From contig CACILY010000007.1 in the NCBI GenBank assembly GCA_902587615.1, forward strand, positions 1-42,246: a stretch of DNA of 42,246 bases, in the 5' to 3' direction. The notes below the pieces were generated by a model. That model was not told the DNA's origin. It worked only from the letters and a program-made list of their open reading frames with translations, and ran no database searches. The translations under genes and the position numbers were made by a program. Every line of letters begins with the position of its first letter. Position 1 is the first letter of the stretch. This DNA comes from an uncultured Prochlorococcus sp. (GTDB taxonomy: Bacteria > Cyanobacteriota > Cyanobacteriia > PCC-6307 > Cyanobiaceae). Below, one piece after another: positions 16,635 through 25,412 of the stretch.

Positions 16635-17614
16635 AAAAAGTTTTTGTGCAGTTAACTAAAATTATTTATCTCTTTTTAAGACGTTTATTATCTAAAGATC
16701 TAATTAGATTAATAATTACATTAAGCACCTTAACATTTTTGGTTATTTCTATTATTTTCAATGCCGAGAATATATTTAACCAGATCTTGAGTACTAGTTT
16801 ATTTGGTTTTATTTTAGTTGCGATATTAATTACTTTTTTAAGCATCTTCGTAAATGCACTTGCATGGAGATCTCTTTTGGATTGGCTAGGCTATGGATGC
16901 CATAATATCAATATACTAAATTTATTCTTAAGCTCAAACTTATATAAATATATACCTGGAGGATTTATACATTTTGTTGAGAGAATTAGAGTTTTAAATT
17001 CTCAGCTAGAAATAAATAAGTCTTTAGTCGCTGTCTCTTTAGAGCCAGTCTTAATGTTGGTATCTGCAATGCTATGGGTCCCTTTGGGAAATTCCAATAT
17101 TCTTTTTAAAATATTTTGTATTCTTCCTTCAATGTTGTTCTTTAGGCGTTTCCTAAACTTATTTCTTCCTTACTTGAATAATATAACTTCCTCTAAGTTG
17201 AAGAAAACAGTACTTTCAAAATCTTTGGATTATTCAATAAATAGGTTATCTATATTTAATACATCATATCCCATTAAAACTTTATGCATAGAGATGTTTT
17301 TTTTATTATTGAGATTTTTGGGATTCTGGTTTTGTTTAAAAGCTTTCTCTATCCAGAGCAGTTTATTTTTTCAAGACTGGCTCTCATCTTTTTGTTTGGC
17401 ATGGGCAATTGGCTTAATTGTTCCAGGAGCTCCTGGAGGTATAGGTATATTTGAATCTTTTATGTTGTTTTTAGTAGGAGACTCAGTTTCTAGACCAGCT
17501 TTGTTATCAGTTTTAATTTGTTATAGAGCTATATCTATGATTTCAGACTTATTGGCATACTTATTTTCTAAATTGAATAATCTTATAAACACGCCTTTTA
17601 AAATTAAAATATGA
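16622..17614 (+). CDS. UPF0104/LPG-synthase-TM-like membrane protein
   Basis: A 330-residue protein with about seven or eight membrane helices, very rich in Leu, Ile and Phe. The C-terminal segment GLIVPGAPGGIGIFESFMLFL matches the lysylphosphatidylglycerol-synthase transmembrane (UPF0104) family, as does the NALAWRSLLDWLG stretch at about 80-92. The substrate is unknown; related proteins move or modify lipids and glycans. The frame opens at TTG 16622, overlapping LarC by 13 nt; a TTG at 16631 would give a 4-nt TTGA overlap and is equally likely. The overlap argues for translational coupling with LarC. Confidence 0.8.
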   Translation: MDILKKVFVQLTKIIYLFLRRLLSKDLIRLIITLSTLTFLVISIIFNAENIFNQILSTSLFGFILVAILITFLSIFVNALAWRSLLDWLGYGCHNINILNLFLSSNLYKYIPGGFIHFVERIRVLNSQLEINKSLVAVSLEPVLMLVSAMLWVPLGNSNILFKIFCILPSMLFFRRFLNLFLPYLNNITSSKLKKTVLSKSLDYSINRLSIFNTSYPIKTLCIEMFFLLLRFLGFWFCLKAFSIQSSLFFQDWLSSFCLAWAIGLIVPGAPGGIGIFESFMLFLVGDSVSRPALLSVLICYRAISMISDLLAYLFSKLNNLINTPFKIKI

Positions 17615-17615
17615 T

Positions 17616-19154
17616 TTATCTGGTATTATTTTTCTTTGCACTATTCTCAAGAGTTGGTATTAGAGATGAAGAAGCAATTAACCCTAATATTAGAATAATT
17701 AATGCAGGTAATATTGATTCAGCCATTCTTTCATCTCCTGCATATTGAAATATTCTTACGGAGAGTGTATCAAAGTCAAATGGTCTTAGAACAAATGTCA
17801 AAGGCAATTCCTTTAATGTATCTACAAAAACCAGAAGCCAACCTACAGCTAAAGGTCCTTGAAGAAGTGGTAAATAAATTCTTTTAAGTACACTTGGCCA
17901 TCTAGAGCCCAGAACAGTTGCGGATTCGTCAATACTTGGAGAAATTCTTTCGAAAGCAGCATCTAATCCACCTTTCGATACAGCAAGAAACCGGTCACAA
18001 TAACCCCATAAAAGTAATAATAGTGGCGATAAATTCCATGGACTTCCGCTGAAGGATAGAAGTGCTATAGCAAGAACTGCTCCAGGTATTGCGTACCCTA
18101 TCCCTGATAAAAAAGTCATTTTCTTTATAACTGAATTTTGAGTCCATCTTTTAGCAATAGCAAGAAAAAGTGATAGGAAAACTGTTAAAGAAGCCGCAAT
18201 TATTCCAATCCAAAGACTTCTTGCTGTTAGAGAAAGTAAATCAAGATCAAATCCTTTTTGCAGTTGATCAATATTTAAGAATATCCATGTTATAGGTGTT
18301 CCAAGAGTAATAATTGGTGGAAGAATCCCTAGTATTTGAGCTGTTAATGCTCTTATTCCTTTAAGCTCCCATTCGGGTGCTTCCCCTCCTGCTAAGCCCT
18401 CTGTCCATCGGCGACTTCTTCTTCTTAGAACTCTTTCAAAAGCAATTAAGCTAACAACAATAATTAGTGCAATTAAAGCTAATCCAATAGCTCCAGAAGG
18501 ATTGTTTTCAGTAATCCAGTTTTCTACTATGCCTGCTGAAATTGTTGGGATATTTAGCAGTTGAACTGCTCCAAGTTCATTGATTATCTCCATTGCCATT
18601 AGAGCAATTCCTGCACCAATTGCTGGGACCGTTAAAGGTAGTGCAACTTTGAAAAAACTCTTCCAAGGGCCAACTCCTAGGCTTCTAGATGCTTCAAGTT
18701 GTTTTTTTCCGCAAATCGCAAAACTTTCTGTGCTGAGAAGAAAAACATAAGGATATGTTGTTAATGCCATTATTAATACTCCCCAAAACATTCCATGTAC
18801 TCGAAGGCCATACATGCTTCCTAGGTCGATAGTGATTGCTGATAGCAAATATGCCGGTGTTGCAAGGGGTAGTAGTTGGGCTATTTTTAACAACTTTCTT
18901 CCATGAAATCTGCAATTGGCTAGCAGCCATCCATTTACAGTTCCTATAAATCCGCCTAGTAATGAAGTGAAAGTTAGGAGGAGAAAAGTCCCTTTGATTT
19001 GTCTAGGACCATCTAGACCTAGATTTACAGACCCAGTCTGTAATCCATGAATTCCTTCTAGGATTAAATTGAATAAAGGCAAAAGAGCCAATATCACAAT
19101 GATGAAGGTAATTGCAGTTAGAAAAGATCTTCTTTCGGAGAGTTTGGTAATCAA
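17616..19154 (-). CDS. futB: Iron(III) ABC transporter permease, FutB-like
   Basis: A 512-residue fused permease with about 12 membrane helices and two binding-protein-dependent transport loops, LEASRSLGVGPWKSFFKVALP in the first half and DESATVLGSRWPSVLKRIYLP in the second. Both carry the E-A/S-x-x-x-x-G core that contacts the ATPase. The two-permease fusion is typical of the SfuB/FbpB/FutB ferric-iron type that works with FutA (binding protein) and FutC (ATPase). Neither partner is next to it here. Thiamine-type ThiP permeases share the fold, so iron is likely but not certain. An inverted repeat sits 39-77 nt upstream of the ATG. Its stop is 1 nt from the convergent membrane-protein gene's. 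Confidence 0.85.
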   Translation of the reverse strand: MITKLSERRSFLTAITFIIVILALLPLFNLILEGIHGLQTGSVNLGLDGPRQIKGTFLLLTFTSLLGGFIGTVNGWLLANCRFHGRKLLKIAQLLPLATPAYLLSAITIDLGSMYGLRVHGMFWGVLIMALTTYPYVFLLSTESFAICGKKQLEASRSLGVGPWKSFFKVALPLTVPAIGAGIALMAMEIINELGAVQLLNIPTISAGIVENWITENNPSGAIGLALIALIIVVSLIAFERVLRRRSRRWTEGLAGGEAPEWELKGIRALTAQILGILPPIITLGTPITWIFLNIDQLQKGFDLDLLSLTARSLWIGIIAASLTVFLSLFLAIAKRWTQNSVIKKMTFLSGIGYAIPGAVLAIALLSFSGSPWNLSPLLLLLWGYCDRFLAVSKGGLDAAFERISPSIDESATVLGSRWPSVLKRIYLPLLQGPLAVGWLLVFVDTLKELPLTFVLRPFDFDTLSVRIFQYAGDERMAESILPALIILILGLIASSSLIPTLENSAKKNNTR

Positions 19155-19192
19155 AAGTTAAATAATTCTCTTGGCTGATGATTTAATGTCTT

Positions 19193-19231
19193 CCTAGTAT
19201 ATTGATATTTAATTATTGTAAATAAACTAGG
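19193..19231. promoter_or_regulatory. Inverted repeat upstream of the permease gene
   Basis: CCTAGT (19193-19198) and ACTAGG (19226-19231) flank a 27-nt AT-rich core about 39 nt before the start codon of the permease. This could be an operator or part of a promoter. I do not see a good match to a Fur box. Confidence 0.3.
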
Positions 19232-19264
19232 AGAGTCAATTATTCATTTTAATAGGTTATAGGT

Positions 19265-19555
19265 TTATTTATCGATTAAATTGTCGATTGATATGGCCAA
19301 TTGTATATCTAGATTACTTAAGCCGTTTAAACTATGAGTCCATAATTCAATTTTCACAGAATTGTACACGTTTTCCCAATTTGGATGATGGTTTAGACCT
19401 TCTGCAATGATTGCAACCTTAGTCATAAATCCAAAAGCCTCAATGAAATTAGAGAATTTAAATTCTTTTATCAGTTTATTTCCTTTTTTTTCCCAATCTG
19501 GAAGACGTTGGCTTATTAAATTGATTTCATTTTCATCAAGCAGAGTGATTTTCAT
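19265..19555 (-). CDS. Pterin-4a-carbinolamine dehydratase
   Basis: A 96-residue protein of the PCD/DCoH family, which dehydrates 4a-hydroxytetrahydropterin. The active-site signature is complete: H56-H57-P58 with W60, then T73-H74 and D83. In animals it serves aromatic amino acid hydroxylases; in bacteria without such hydroxylases its role is debated, including pterin recycling or assembly functions. It sits on the minus strand upstream of the permease gene (110 nt) and downstream of the YjbQ gene (65 nt). Confidence 0.93.
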   Translation of the reverse strand: MKITLLDENEINLISQRLPDWEKKGNKLIKEFKFSNFIEAFGFMTKVAIIAEGLNHHPNWENVYNSVKIELWTHSLNGLSNLDIQLAISIDNLIDK

Positions 19556-19620
19556 TGGTAATTCTTTTGCAAGTGCTTAATTTCTCATAATATATTGTGA
19601 GGGGATTTCTTTTAAAGCAT

Positions 19621-20079
19621 TTATTGTTTGAATTCGCCAATTGCATGAAAATTTAATTTTCTTGAATTGCCTAAATAACGATGTTCCCAGAGATAAACAG
19701 CTTGCCAGGTTCCTAGAACTAATTTTCTTTCATTAATACTTAAACTTAATGTACTACAAGTAAGCATTGTCTTTATATGTGCCGGCATGTCATCCTTTCC
19801 TTCATCTGAATGGAGATAAAAACTTTTTTTTGGTGAGCCATTAAGGGAGGTGAAACCTTCTTCTGGAACTAGTGATTTCATATAATTAGATAAGTCCTTC
19901 AATACTTTTGGATCGGCATTTTCATTGATTGTTAAACTACAACTTGTATGTTTAGTTGATATAATTAAAATACCCTTTTGTATATTTTTCGAGGTAATCC
20001 AATTGTTAATCGTAGAGGTGATATCTATAAAGCCTTCTCCAGTTGTTTTGAAATTTATTTCAGATATAGTTTGCTCCAC
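19621..20079 (-). CDS. yjbQ: YjbQ/UPF0047 family protein
   Basis: A 152-residue protein with the UPF0047 signature: ISTKHTSCSLTINENADP at about 40-57, the HSDEGKDDMPAHIK segment, and LVLGTWQAVYLWEHRY near the C-terminus. The three conserved His residues cluster in the known trimer structures as a metal site. Some members have thiamine-phosphate-synthase-like activity, but a general function is not settled. The gene neighbours the pterin dehydratase on the same strand, and a 61-residue gene lies 39 nt upstream. Confidence 0.92.
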   Translation of the reverse strand: MEQTISEINFKTTGEGFIDITSTINNWITSKNIQKGILIISTKHTSCSLTINENADPKVLKDLSNYMKSLVPEEGFTSLNGSPKKSFYLHSDEGKDDMPAHIKTMLTCSTLSLSINERKLVLGTWQAVYLWEHRYLGNSRKLNFHAIGEFKQ

Positions 20080-20118
20080 TTCTTATTAATAAATAATTTT
20101 GATAAGGTTCTATTTTTA

Positions 20119-20304
20119 TTATTTGTGGTGCATATTATGGATTTCAGAATGTGTTCCAGTAGTTAAATTGTGACTTTCGGCTAATTTCTTTAGTGATTTT
20201 GTTCCACAGATGGCACTAAGTGCAATTACTACTAATGAAGCAGTACTCAGAAATTGAAGGATTATAGGAAGATGTGAATTCAGTCTTTCGCGAATATTTG
20301 TCAT
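20119..20304 (-). CDS. Small hypothetical membrane protein
   Basis: A 61-residue product with one hydrophobic segment at about 11-33 (HLPIILQFLSTASLVVIALSA) after a short basic N-terminus (MTNIRERLN), then a His-rich tail ending HNMHHK. No family recognised. It lies 39 nt upstream of yjbQ on the same strand. There is no strong Shine-Dalgarno before the ATG at 20304, and the short length makes chance possible, but the organisation of a basic start, a single helix and a polar tail is protein-like. Confidence 0.55.
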   Translation of the reverse strand: MTNIRERLNSHLPIILQFLSTASLVVIALSAICGTKSLKKLAESHNLTTGTHSEIHNMHHK

Positions 20305-20423
20305 TAGCTTGTTTTGGAAATTATGAGTACATATATTAACAGCCTATCTATACACTTATATTTGTGATGAGAGCCTGGTTTTAAATCAAGCTTAACTTAC
20401 TGTTCATTATTAGGAAATTTCTT

Positions 20424-21968
20424 TTGAATGCTTGGAAGAAATTGGGTGATTATTTAAGAGAAACCCAGTTGCTTGGAACTATTCAAAGCACCCTTTATTG
20501 GGATCAGAACACTAGTATGCCTAAGGCAGCTGCTCCATGGCGGGGAGAGCAATTAAGCCTTCTAGCAAAAGTATTACATGCTAGGCAAAGCAGTGAGCAA
20601 TTTGAATTGCTCTTACAAGAAGCCAAGCTTGAATTTAAAAAAGAATGTCAGACCAATGATTTAAATCACAAGCACGTCCTAGAAAAAAGTCGAAATATTG
20701 AACTTCTAGAGAAAGATTTAAATAGACAAAAAAATCTTGACCCTGAATTGATTGCACAACTTGCCATTGCTAAGGCTCAGGGCTACCAATCTTGGCAAGA
20801 GGCTAAAAATAAAGGTGATTTTCTTTCTTTTGCACCTGCTTTAAGGACTTTGATTGCTTTAAGACAAGAAGAGGCTTGTCAACTTTCTGAACCTAGAACA
20901 TGTTGGGAAACTCTTGCTCAACCATATGAGCCTGATTTGAGCATCAAGAGAATAAGGGAATTATTTGAACCTCTTCGCAAGTGTTTACCTGAGTTAGTTC
21001 AGAACATCAAAAGTTTAAAAAGAAATAATTTACCTAACTGGGATCTGGATGATAACTCTCAGAATGAATTATGTAATTTACTATTAAAGCAATGGTCGAG
21101 AGATTCAAATAACACCCATATTGCTAAATCTCCTCATCCCTTTTCAATAACTCTGGGCCCTAACGATTTTCGTATTACTACAAGAATAGTTAGAGGTCAG
21201 CCTCTCTCATGCTTCTTGGCGACCGCACATGAATGGGGACATTCGCTCTATGAACAGGGCCTACCTTCGCAAAGCCATCAATGGTTTGCATGGCCTTTGG
21301 GTCAGGCCACTTCTATGGGACTGCATGAAAGCCAATCTTTATTTTGGGAAAATAGAATTGCTAGAAGTTTTGCCTTCTCAGAGAAATTTTGGAAAGAATT
21401 TGTAAAGGTTGGTGCTCCTCTTAATTCTCCTATTGAATTGTGGAGGGCCATGAATCCTTTAATGCCTGGATTGAATCGAGTGGAATCTGATGAGTTGACA
21501 TATGGGTTGCATATTCTTATTCGAACAGATCTTGAAATAGCTCTTCTTGAAGAGGGGTTAGAGGTCAATGACTTACCAAAGGAATGGAATCAAAGGTATA
21601 AGGACTTGCTAGGAATTTCTCCTGAGAATGATCGCCAAGGTTGTTTGCAGGATGTGCATTGGAGTGAAGGCGCTTTTGGATATTTCCCTTCTTATTTACT
21701 AGGACATCTTATTAGCGCTCAGCTTACTGAAACAATGTCGAATGATATTTCTATAGATAATCTCAAAAGTGTTAATCCAATTGATGAATGTATTCGACAG
21801 GGCAAAGAATCAGTCTTAATTTCTTGGTTAAGGAGTAATGTGCATACTCATGGGAGACAGTTGAATGCTGAGCAATTGGTTGAACTTGTTACAGGCAGAA
21901 AGTTGTCTAGTAATAGTTTCCTGAACTATTTGACAAAGAAGTTGGATCATCTGACTAGTAGCTCGTAA
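20424..21968 (+). CDS. Thermostable carboxypeptidase Taq-type metallopeptidase (M32)
   Basis: A 514-residue M32 carboxypeptidase, a zinc or cobalt enzyme that removes C-terminal residues. The metal site is H269-E270-W-G-H273 with the third ligand E302 in LHESQS; other family marks are WDQNTSMPK near the N-terminus, SPHPFSITLGPNDFRITTR before the site, and RVESDELTYGLHI after it. The length is normal. The frame opens at TTG 20424, with AGGAAA about 7 nt upstream; the ATG at 20428 is out of frame. It is followed after 26 nt by the pyrophosphatase gene, probably one transcript. Confidence 0.94.
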   Translation: MNAWKKLGDYLRETQLLGTIQSTLYWDQNTSMPKAAAPWRGEQLSLLAKVLHARQSSEQFELLLQEAKLEFKKECQTNDLNHKHVLEKSRNIELLEKDLNRQKNLDPELIAQLAIAKAQGYQSWQEAKNKGDFLSFAPALRTLIALRQEEACQLSEPRTCWETLAQPYEPDLSIKRIRELFEPLRKCLPELVQNIKSLKRNNLPNWDLDDNSQNELCNLLLKQWSRDSNNTHIAKSPHPFSITLGPNDFRITTRIVRGQPLSCFLATAHEWGHSLYEQGLPSQSHQWFAWPLGQATSMGLHESQSLFWENRIARSFAFSEKFWKEFVKVGAPLNSPIELWRAMNPLMPGLNRVESDELTYGLHILIRTDLEIALLEEGLEVNDLPKEWNQRYKDLLGISPENDRQGCLQDVHWSEGAFGYFPSYLLGHLISAQLTETMSNDISIDNLKSVNPIDECIRQGKESVLISWLRSNVHTHGRQLNAEQLVELVTGRKLSSNSFLNYLTKKLDHLTSSS

Positions 21969-21994
21969 GATAGAGCTTTGGAATTTCTTTTAAT

Positions 21995-22582
21995 ATGGCC
22001 AACCTCGATCAATCGCCTAGTCGCAGAATGCCTAACCTTTTACATGTGCTTCCTGCATTTTCTGATGAATCGGAGTTAAGGCTAAACACAATAGTTGAAC
22101 TAAATTCCAATACAATTAATAAATATGAGCTAATTACTGAAACGGGACATCTCAAACTTGATCGAGTAGGTTATTCATCCTTGGCCTATCCATTTGCTTA
22201 TGGATGTATTCCTAGGACTTGGGATGAAGATGGTGACCCTTTGGATATTGAGATTGTTAGTGTGACTGAGCCTTTAATACCGGGTTCTATAGTTGAGGCG
22301 AGAATAATTGGAATAATGACGTTCGATGATGGAGGAGAAGTTGATGATAAAGTTATTGCTGTTATTGCCGACGATAAACGTTTAGATCATATTCAAAGTT
22401 TTGAAGATTTAGGTGATCATTGGAAAAAAGAAACTACATATTATTGGGAGCATTATAAAGATCTTAAGAAACCAGGATCCTGCACTGTTAACGGATTCTT
22501 TGGGGTTGAAAAAGCTATTGAAATTATTAAATCATGCGAGAAAAGATATCTTTCGGAAATCGAACCTAAGTTAATTGATTAA
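21995..22582 (+). CDS. ppa: Inorganic pyrophosphatase, family I, full active site
   Basis: A 195-residue family I PPase that splits pyrophosphate to drive biosynthesis. Compared with E. coli Ppa, every catalytic position is kept: E35, K43, E45, R57, Y69, D79-G-D81-P-L-D84, D112, D117, K119 and Y154-K155. The N-terminus is about 15-20 residues longer than usual and the sequence is divergent overall (YPFAYGCIPRTWDEDGD), more than the second PPase in this window at 37132. It follows carboxypeptidase Taq by 26 nt and is convergent with hemC, with 13 nt between stops. Confidence 0.93.
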   Translation: MANLDQSPSRRMPNLLHVLPAFSDESELRLNTIVELNSNTINKYELITETGHLKLDRVGYSSLAYPFAYGCIPRTWDEDGDPLDIEIVSVTEPLIPGSIVEARIIGIMTFDDGGEVDDKVIAVIADDKRLDHIQSFEDLGDHWKKETTYYWEHYKDLKKPGSCTVNGFFGVEKAIEIIKSCEKRYLSEIEPKLID

Positions 22583-22595
22583 TGCAGAAGAACAA

Positions 22596-23543
22596 TTAAG
22601 TTCTCTCAGCTTCAAAAATCTCTTGGAGTATTTCGCCAGCCCCTAAGGATTTTACGGTATTTGCTAATTCGATACCAATTAATTCAGGGTTGTTTATTGA
22701 ACCTAATTGTTTCTCTCTAATGAGTCTTTTCCCATCAAGGCTTGCAACCATACCTTCTAGGATTAAATCTTCTTTGATTATTTCAGTTTTTACACCAATA
22801 GGTACCTGACAGCCTCCTTCCAATTCTCTAAGAAATGCCCTTTCTGCAAGACATCTTTGAGAAGTAGGTTTGTGTTCAAGACTTTTTAGTATCTCTAGTA
22901 CATCATTGTTATTGTCGACACATTCAATTCCTAGTGCACCTTGACCTACTGCATGTAGTGATATTTCACTTGGAATGATTTGGTGGATACGACTGCTAAA
23001 CCCGAGCCTTTTTAATCCAGCTGCGGCAAGTATTAAACAGTCGTACTCGCCATCGTCTAGTTTTTGAAGCCTAGTAATTACATTTCCTCTTACATCTTTG
23101 AAAATCAAATGAGGATAATGATGACGTAACTGTGCCAGCCTTCTTAAGGAACTTGTTCCAACTACTGAACCAGATGGAAGACTCTGTAATTTATATTGTT
23201 CATTTTTTTTATTTACGACTAATGCGTCAGAAGGATCTTCCCTTTCAGTAATACAACCAAGGATTAGACCTTTAGGTAGATTTGTTGGCAAATCCTTTAG
23301 TGAATGGACAGCTATTTCAGCTCTCCCTATAAGCATTTGAGCCTCTAGTTCTTTTGTAAAGAGACCTTTATCCCCAATCTTTGCAAGAGCAACGTCGAGA
23401 ATCTTGTCTCCTTGCGTTGCCATTGCTTCGATGGTGATGGTCATGTTTGGATGAGCTTCTTCTAATTCCTGCTTAACCCAATTAGTTTGAACCATGGCCA
23501 GCTGGCTCCTGCGAGAAGCAATGCGCAGTTGGTCTAGTGCCAT
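22596..23543 (-). CDS. hemC: Porphobilinogen deaminase (hydroxymethylbilane synthase)
   Basis: The 315-residue enzyme joins four porphobilinogens to hydroxymethylbilane for heme, chlorophyll and cobalamin. It begins [18 protein letters not shown], has the [11 protein letters not shown] motif with the catalytic Asp region around 79-88, [11 protein letters not shown], the [10 protein letters not shown] segment, and the dipyrromethane-cofactor Cys in [12 protein letters not shown] (near residue 245). The length is normal. It lies downstream of sigA on the same strand with a 156-nt spacer that contains a small hairpin. Confidence 0.97.
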   Translation of the reverse strand: MALDQLRIASRRSQLAMVQTNWVKQELEEAHPNMTITIEAMATQGDKILDVALAKIGDKGLFTKELEAQMLIGRAEIAVHSLKDLPTNLPKGLILGCITEREDPSDALVVNKKNEQYKLQSLPSGSVVGTSSLRRLAQLRHHYPHLIFKDVRGNVITRLQKLDDGEYDCLILAAAGLKRLGFSSRIHQIIPSEISLHAVGQGALGIECVDNNNDVLEILKSLEHKPTSQRCLAERAFLRELEGGCQVPIGVKTEIIKEDLILEGMVASLDGKRLIREKQLGSINNPELIGIELANTVKSLGAGEILQEIFEAERT

Positions 23544-23581
23544 ATGTAATTTTTACTATTCGTTTAGATTAAACTTGCAAC

Positions 23582-23603
23582 CAGACAATTTTGACTTTGT
23601 CTG
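23582..23603. terminator. 7-bp hairpin between sigA and hemC
   Basis: CAGACAA (23582-23588) pairs perfectly with TTGTCTG (23597-23603) around an 8-nt loop, 97 nt after the sigA stop. No T-run follows on the minus strand, so it is a weak terminator or leader candidate. Confidence 0.33.
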
Positions 23604-23699
23604 ACAATCCTTTATTAGATTTGGCATTTTGGGGGGATGAAAATGGAATTTGAACAAATTCAAAGAATGATTTACCTAATGAATTAAGGAAAATTTAGA

Positions 23700-25025
23700 T
23701 TAATTAAATTTTATATATTCTTTGAGAACACCGTTTCTGTTTGGATGCCGAAGTTTTCTAAGGGCTTTTGCCTCTATTTGCCTAATACGTTCTCTTGTTA
23801 CATCAAAAATTTGGCCAATTTCTTCAAGGGTTTTCATCCTCCCATCATCTAATCCATAACGAAGTCTTAGAACATCTCTCTCTCTTGGGCTCAGAGTTGC
23901 TAAGACCCCTTCTAAGTCTTCTCTTAAAAGTGTTTTTGCAACGTCTTGTTCAGGATTCTCTATATCAGCTTCAATAAAATCACCTAGGCGAGAGTCCTCT
24001 TCTTTCCCAATAGGAGTTTCTAAAGAAATAGGTAATTGAGCACTTTTGGCAATAAATCGAAGCTTCTCAATTGTCATCTCCATGCTTTCAGCAATTTCTT
24101 CTTCCGTAGGCTTCCTTCCAAATTCTTGGCTGAGGACTTTTGTTGTTTTCTTTATTCGAGAAATTGTTTCATATAAGTGAACAGGTAATCGAATCGTCCG
24201 ACTTTGATCTGCGATAGCTCTAGTAATTGCCTGTCTAATCCACCAGGTGGCATAAGTGGAGAATTTATAACCTTTTTCATGGTCGAACTTCTCAGCGGCT
24301 CGGATTAATCCCAGACTTCCTTCTTGAATAAGATCTTGGAAGGATAATCCTCTATTCATATATTTCTTTGCAATAGAAACTACTAGTCTTAGGTTTGATT
24401 GGACCATTTTTTCTTTTGCGCGTCTACCTAGCATTAACCTTCTTCTAAATCTCATTAAAGGCATTTCTACTAATGCTGCCCATTCTTTAGTGGTGGGGTA
24501 ATGCCCATTCTCACTATCAAATTGAGCAGCAAGCTCTTCTAACTGAAGAAGATCTGCAATTTTTCTGGCTAGTTCAATTTCTTCATCAGGTCTTAGAAGC
24601 CTTATTCGTCCTATTTCTTGAAGATAAACTCTGATCGAATCCTCTGTATAAACTCCTTTGGGACCAACTTTTATACTTGCTAATGCTTTCGCTCTTGCTT
24701 CTTGTTCAGGTGATGAGGTCACTTGAATGTCATCTTTAAAATTGAAATTGTCGTCAACATTGGAAGGTATTTCATCTTTTGCCGCCGCCGCAAGTAATTG
24801 ATCGGCTGCTTTGTCTAAATCCTTATTATTGGTAGGTAAAGTTTTTTCCTTCATTGCCATTTTTTTTGGTGATGATGTTGTTGTGGTTCTTTTTCTTGTA
24901 GTAGTTTTTTTAGCTTTTTTACCTTTATTTTTTAATACCTTATTAGTATTGGGCAAATCACTAGTTTCCTTTGTGACGTTTGACTTTTTTTCTTGAGTTG
25001 TTGGTTGGGCTGCTGCTGTACTCAT
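23700..25025 (-). CDS. sigA: Principal RNA polymerase sigma factor (SigA/RpoD)
   Basis: A group 1 sigma-70 factor. From the ATG at 25025 it is 441 residues: a Lys/Thr-rich, low-complexity N-terminal part (about 1-100), region 1.2 ([16 protein letters not shown]), region 2 with the -10 and melting segment ([20 protein letters not shown]), region 3 ([13 protein letters not shown]), and region 4 with the -35 helix ([20 protein letters not shown]). The frame extends 23 codons further to 25094, but that extension is hydrophobic and unlike the family, while [11 protein letters not shown] is a credible N-terminus. It is divergent from priA. Confidence 0.96.
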   Translation of the reverse strand: MSTAAAQPTTQEKKSNVTKETSDLPNTNKVLKNKGKKAKKTTTRKRTTTTSSPKKMAMKEKTLPTNNKDLDKAADQLLAAAAKDEIPSNVDDNFNFKDDIQVTSSPEQEARAKALASIKVGPKGVYTEDSIRVYLQEIGRIRLLRPDEEIELARKIADLLQLEELAAQFDSENGHYPTTKEWAALVEMPLMRFRRRLMLGRRAKEKMVQSNLRLVVSIAKKYMNRGLSFQDLIQEGSLGLIRAAEKFDHEKGYKFSTYATWWIRQAITRAIADQSRTIRLPVHLYETISRIKKTTKVLSQEFGRKPTEEEIAESMEMTIEKLRFIAKSAQLPISLETPIGKEEDSRLGDFIEADIENPEQDVAKTLLREDLEGVLATLSPRERDVLRLRYGLDDGRMKTLEEIGQIFDVTRERIRQIEAKALRKLRHPNRNGVLKEYIKFN

Positions 25026-25210
25026 GTGAATTGGCAATAAAGGAGTAATTCTGTTTAGAAGAAATATCTGCGTAAAATGTATTTTGATTTTCAATTACAC
25101 CATGTAAAAATAAGTTCTTAATTTCATTGCATAATCAAAACAAGAATCCACCTTCCAATGGTTTGATTTGTTTATGTAATTTGAAAGAACTCTTGTTTAT
25201 GTGGTGAAAA

Positions 25211-25378
25211 ATGAAAAAGGTATGGAGTGATAGTGAACTATTTGTCAGGGGCTTTCTCAGACCGTCTCATGAAGTTGAGAGTTTTCTCCTCTCTAATGAG
25301 TTTCGTGTCTTCCCTCTGGGCAAATTTTGCCACTTTGTTATCGACAGCTTATTAGCTGCTCACATTAAAAGTTTATGA
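25211..25378 (+). CDS. Possible 55-residue protein (or structured RNA) upstream of priA
   Basis: A clean frame from ATG 25211 to TGA 25376-25378 encodes MKKVWSDSELFVRGFLRPSH... and ends LGKFCHFVIDSLLAAHIKSL. The composition is balanced, with well-spaced Phe, Leu, Val and charged residues, and looks like protein. It has no recognised family. No strong Shine-Dalgarno precedes it. The same DNA contains a paired structure (CTCAT/ATGAG around GAGAG/CTCTC, 25266-25300), so a non-coding RNA is an alternative. It fills most of the 387-nt sigA-priA gap; the remainder holds only the divergent promoters. Confidence 0.45.
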   Translation: MKKVWSDSELFVRGFLRPSHEVESFLLSNEFRVFPLGKFCHFVIDSLLAAHIKSL

Positions 25379-25412
25379 AAAACTTTTGAAGTAGGCAAGT
25401 ATTAATTTTTTT

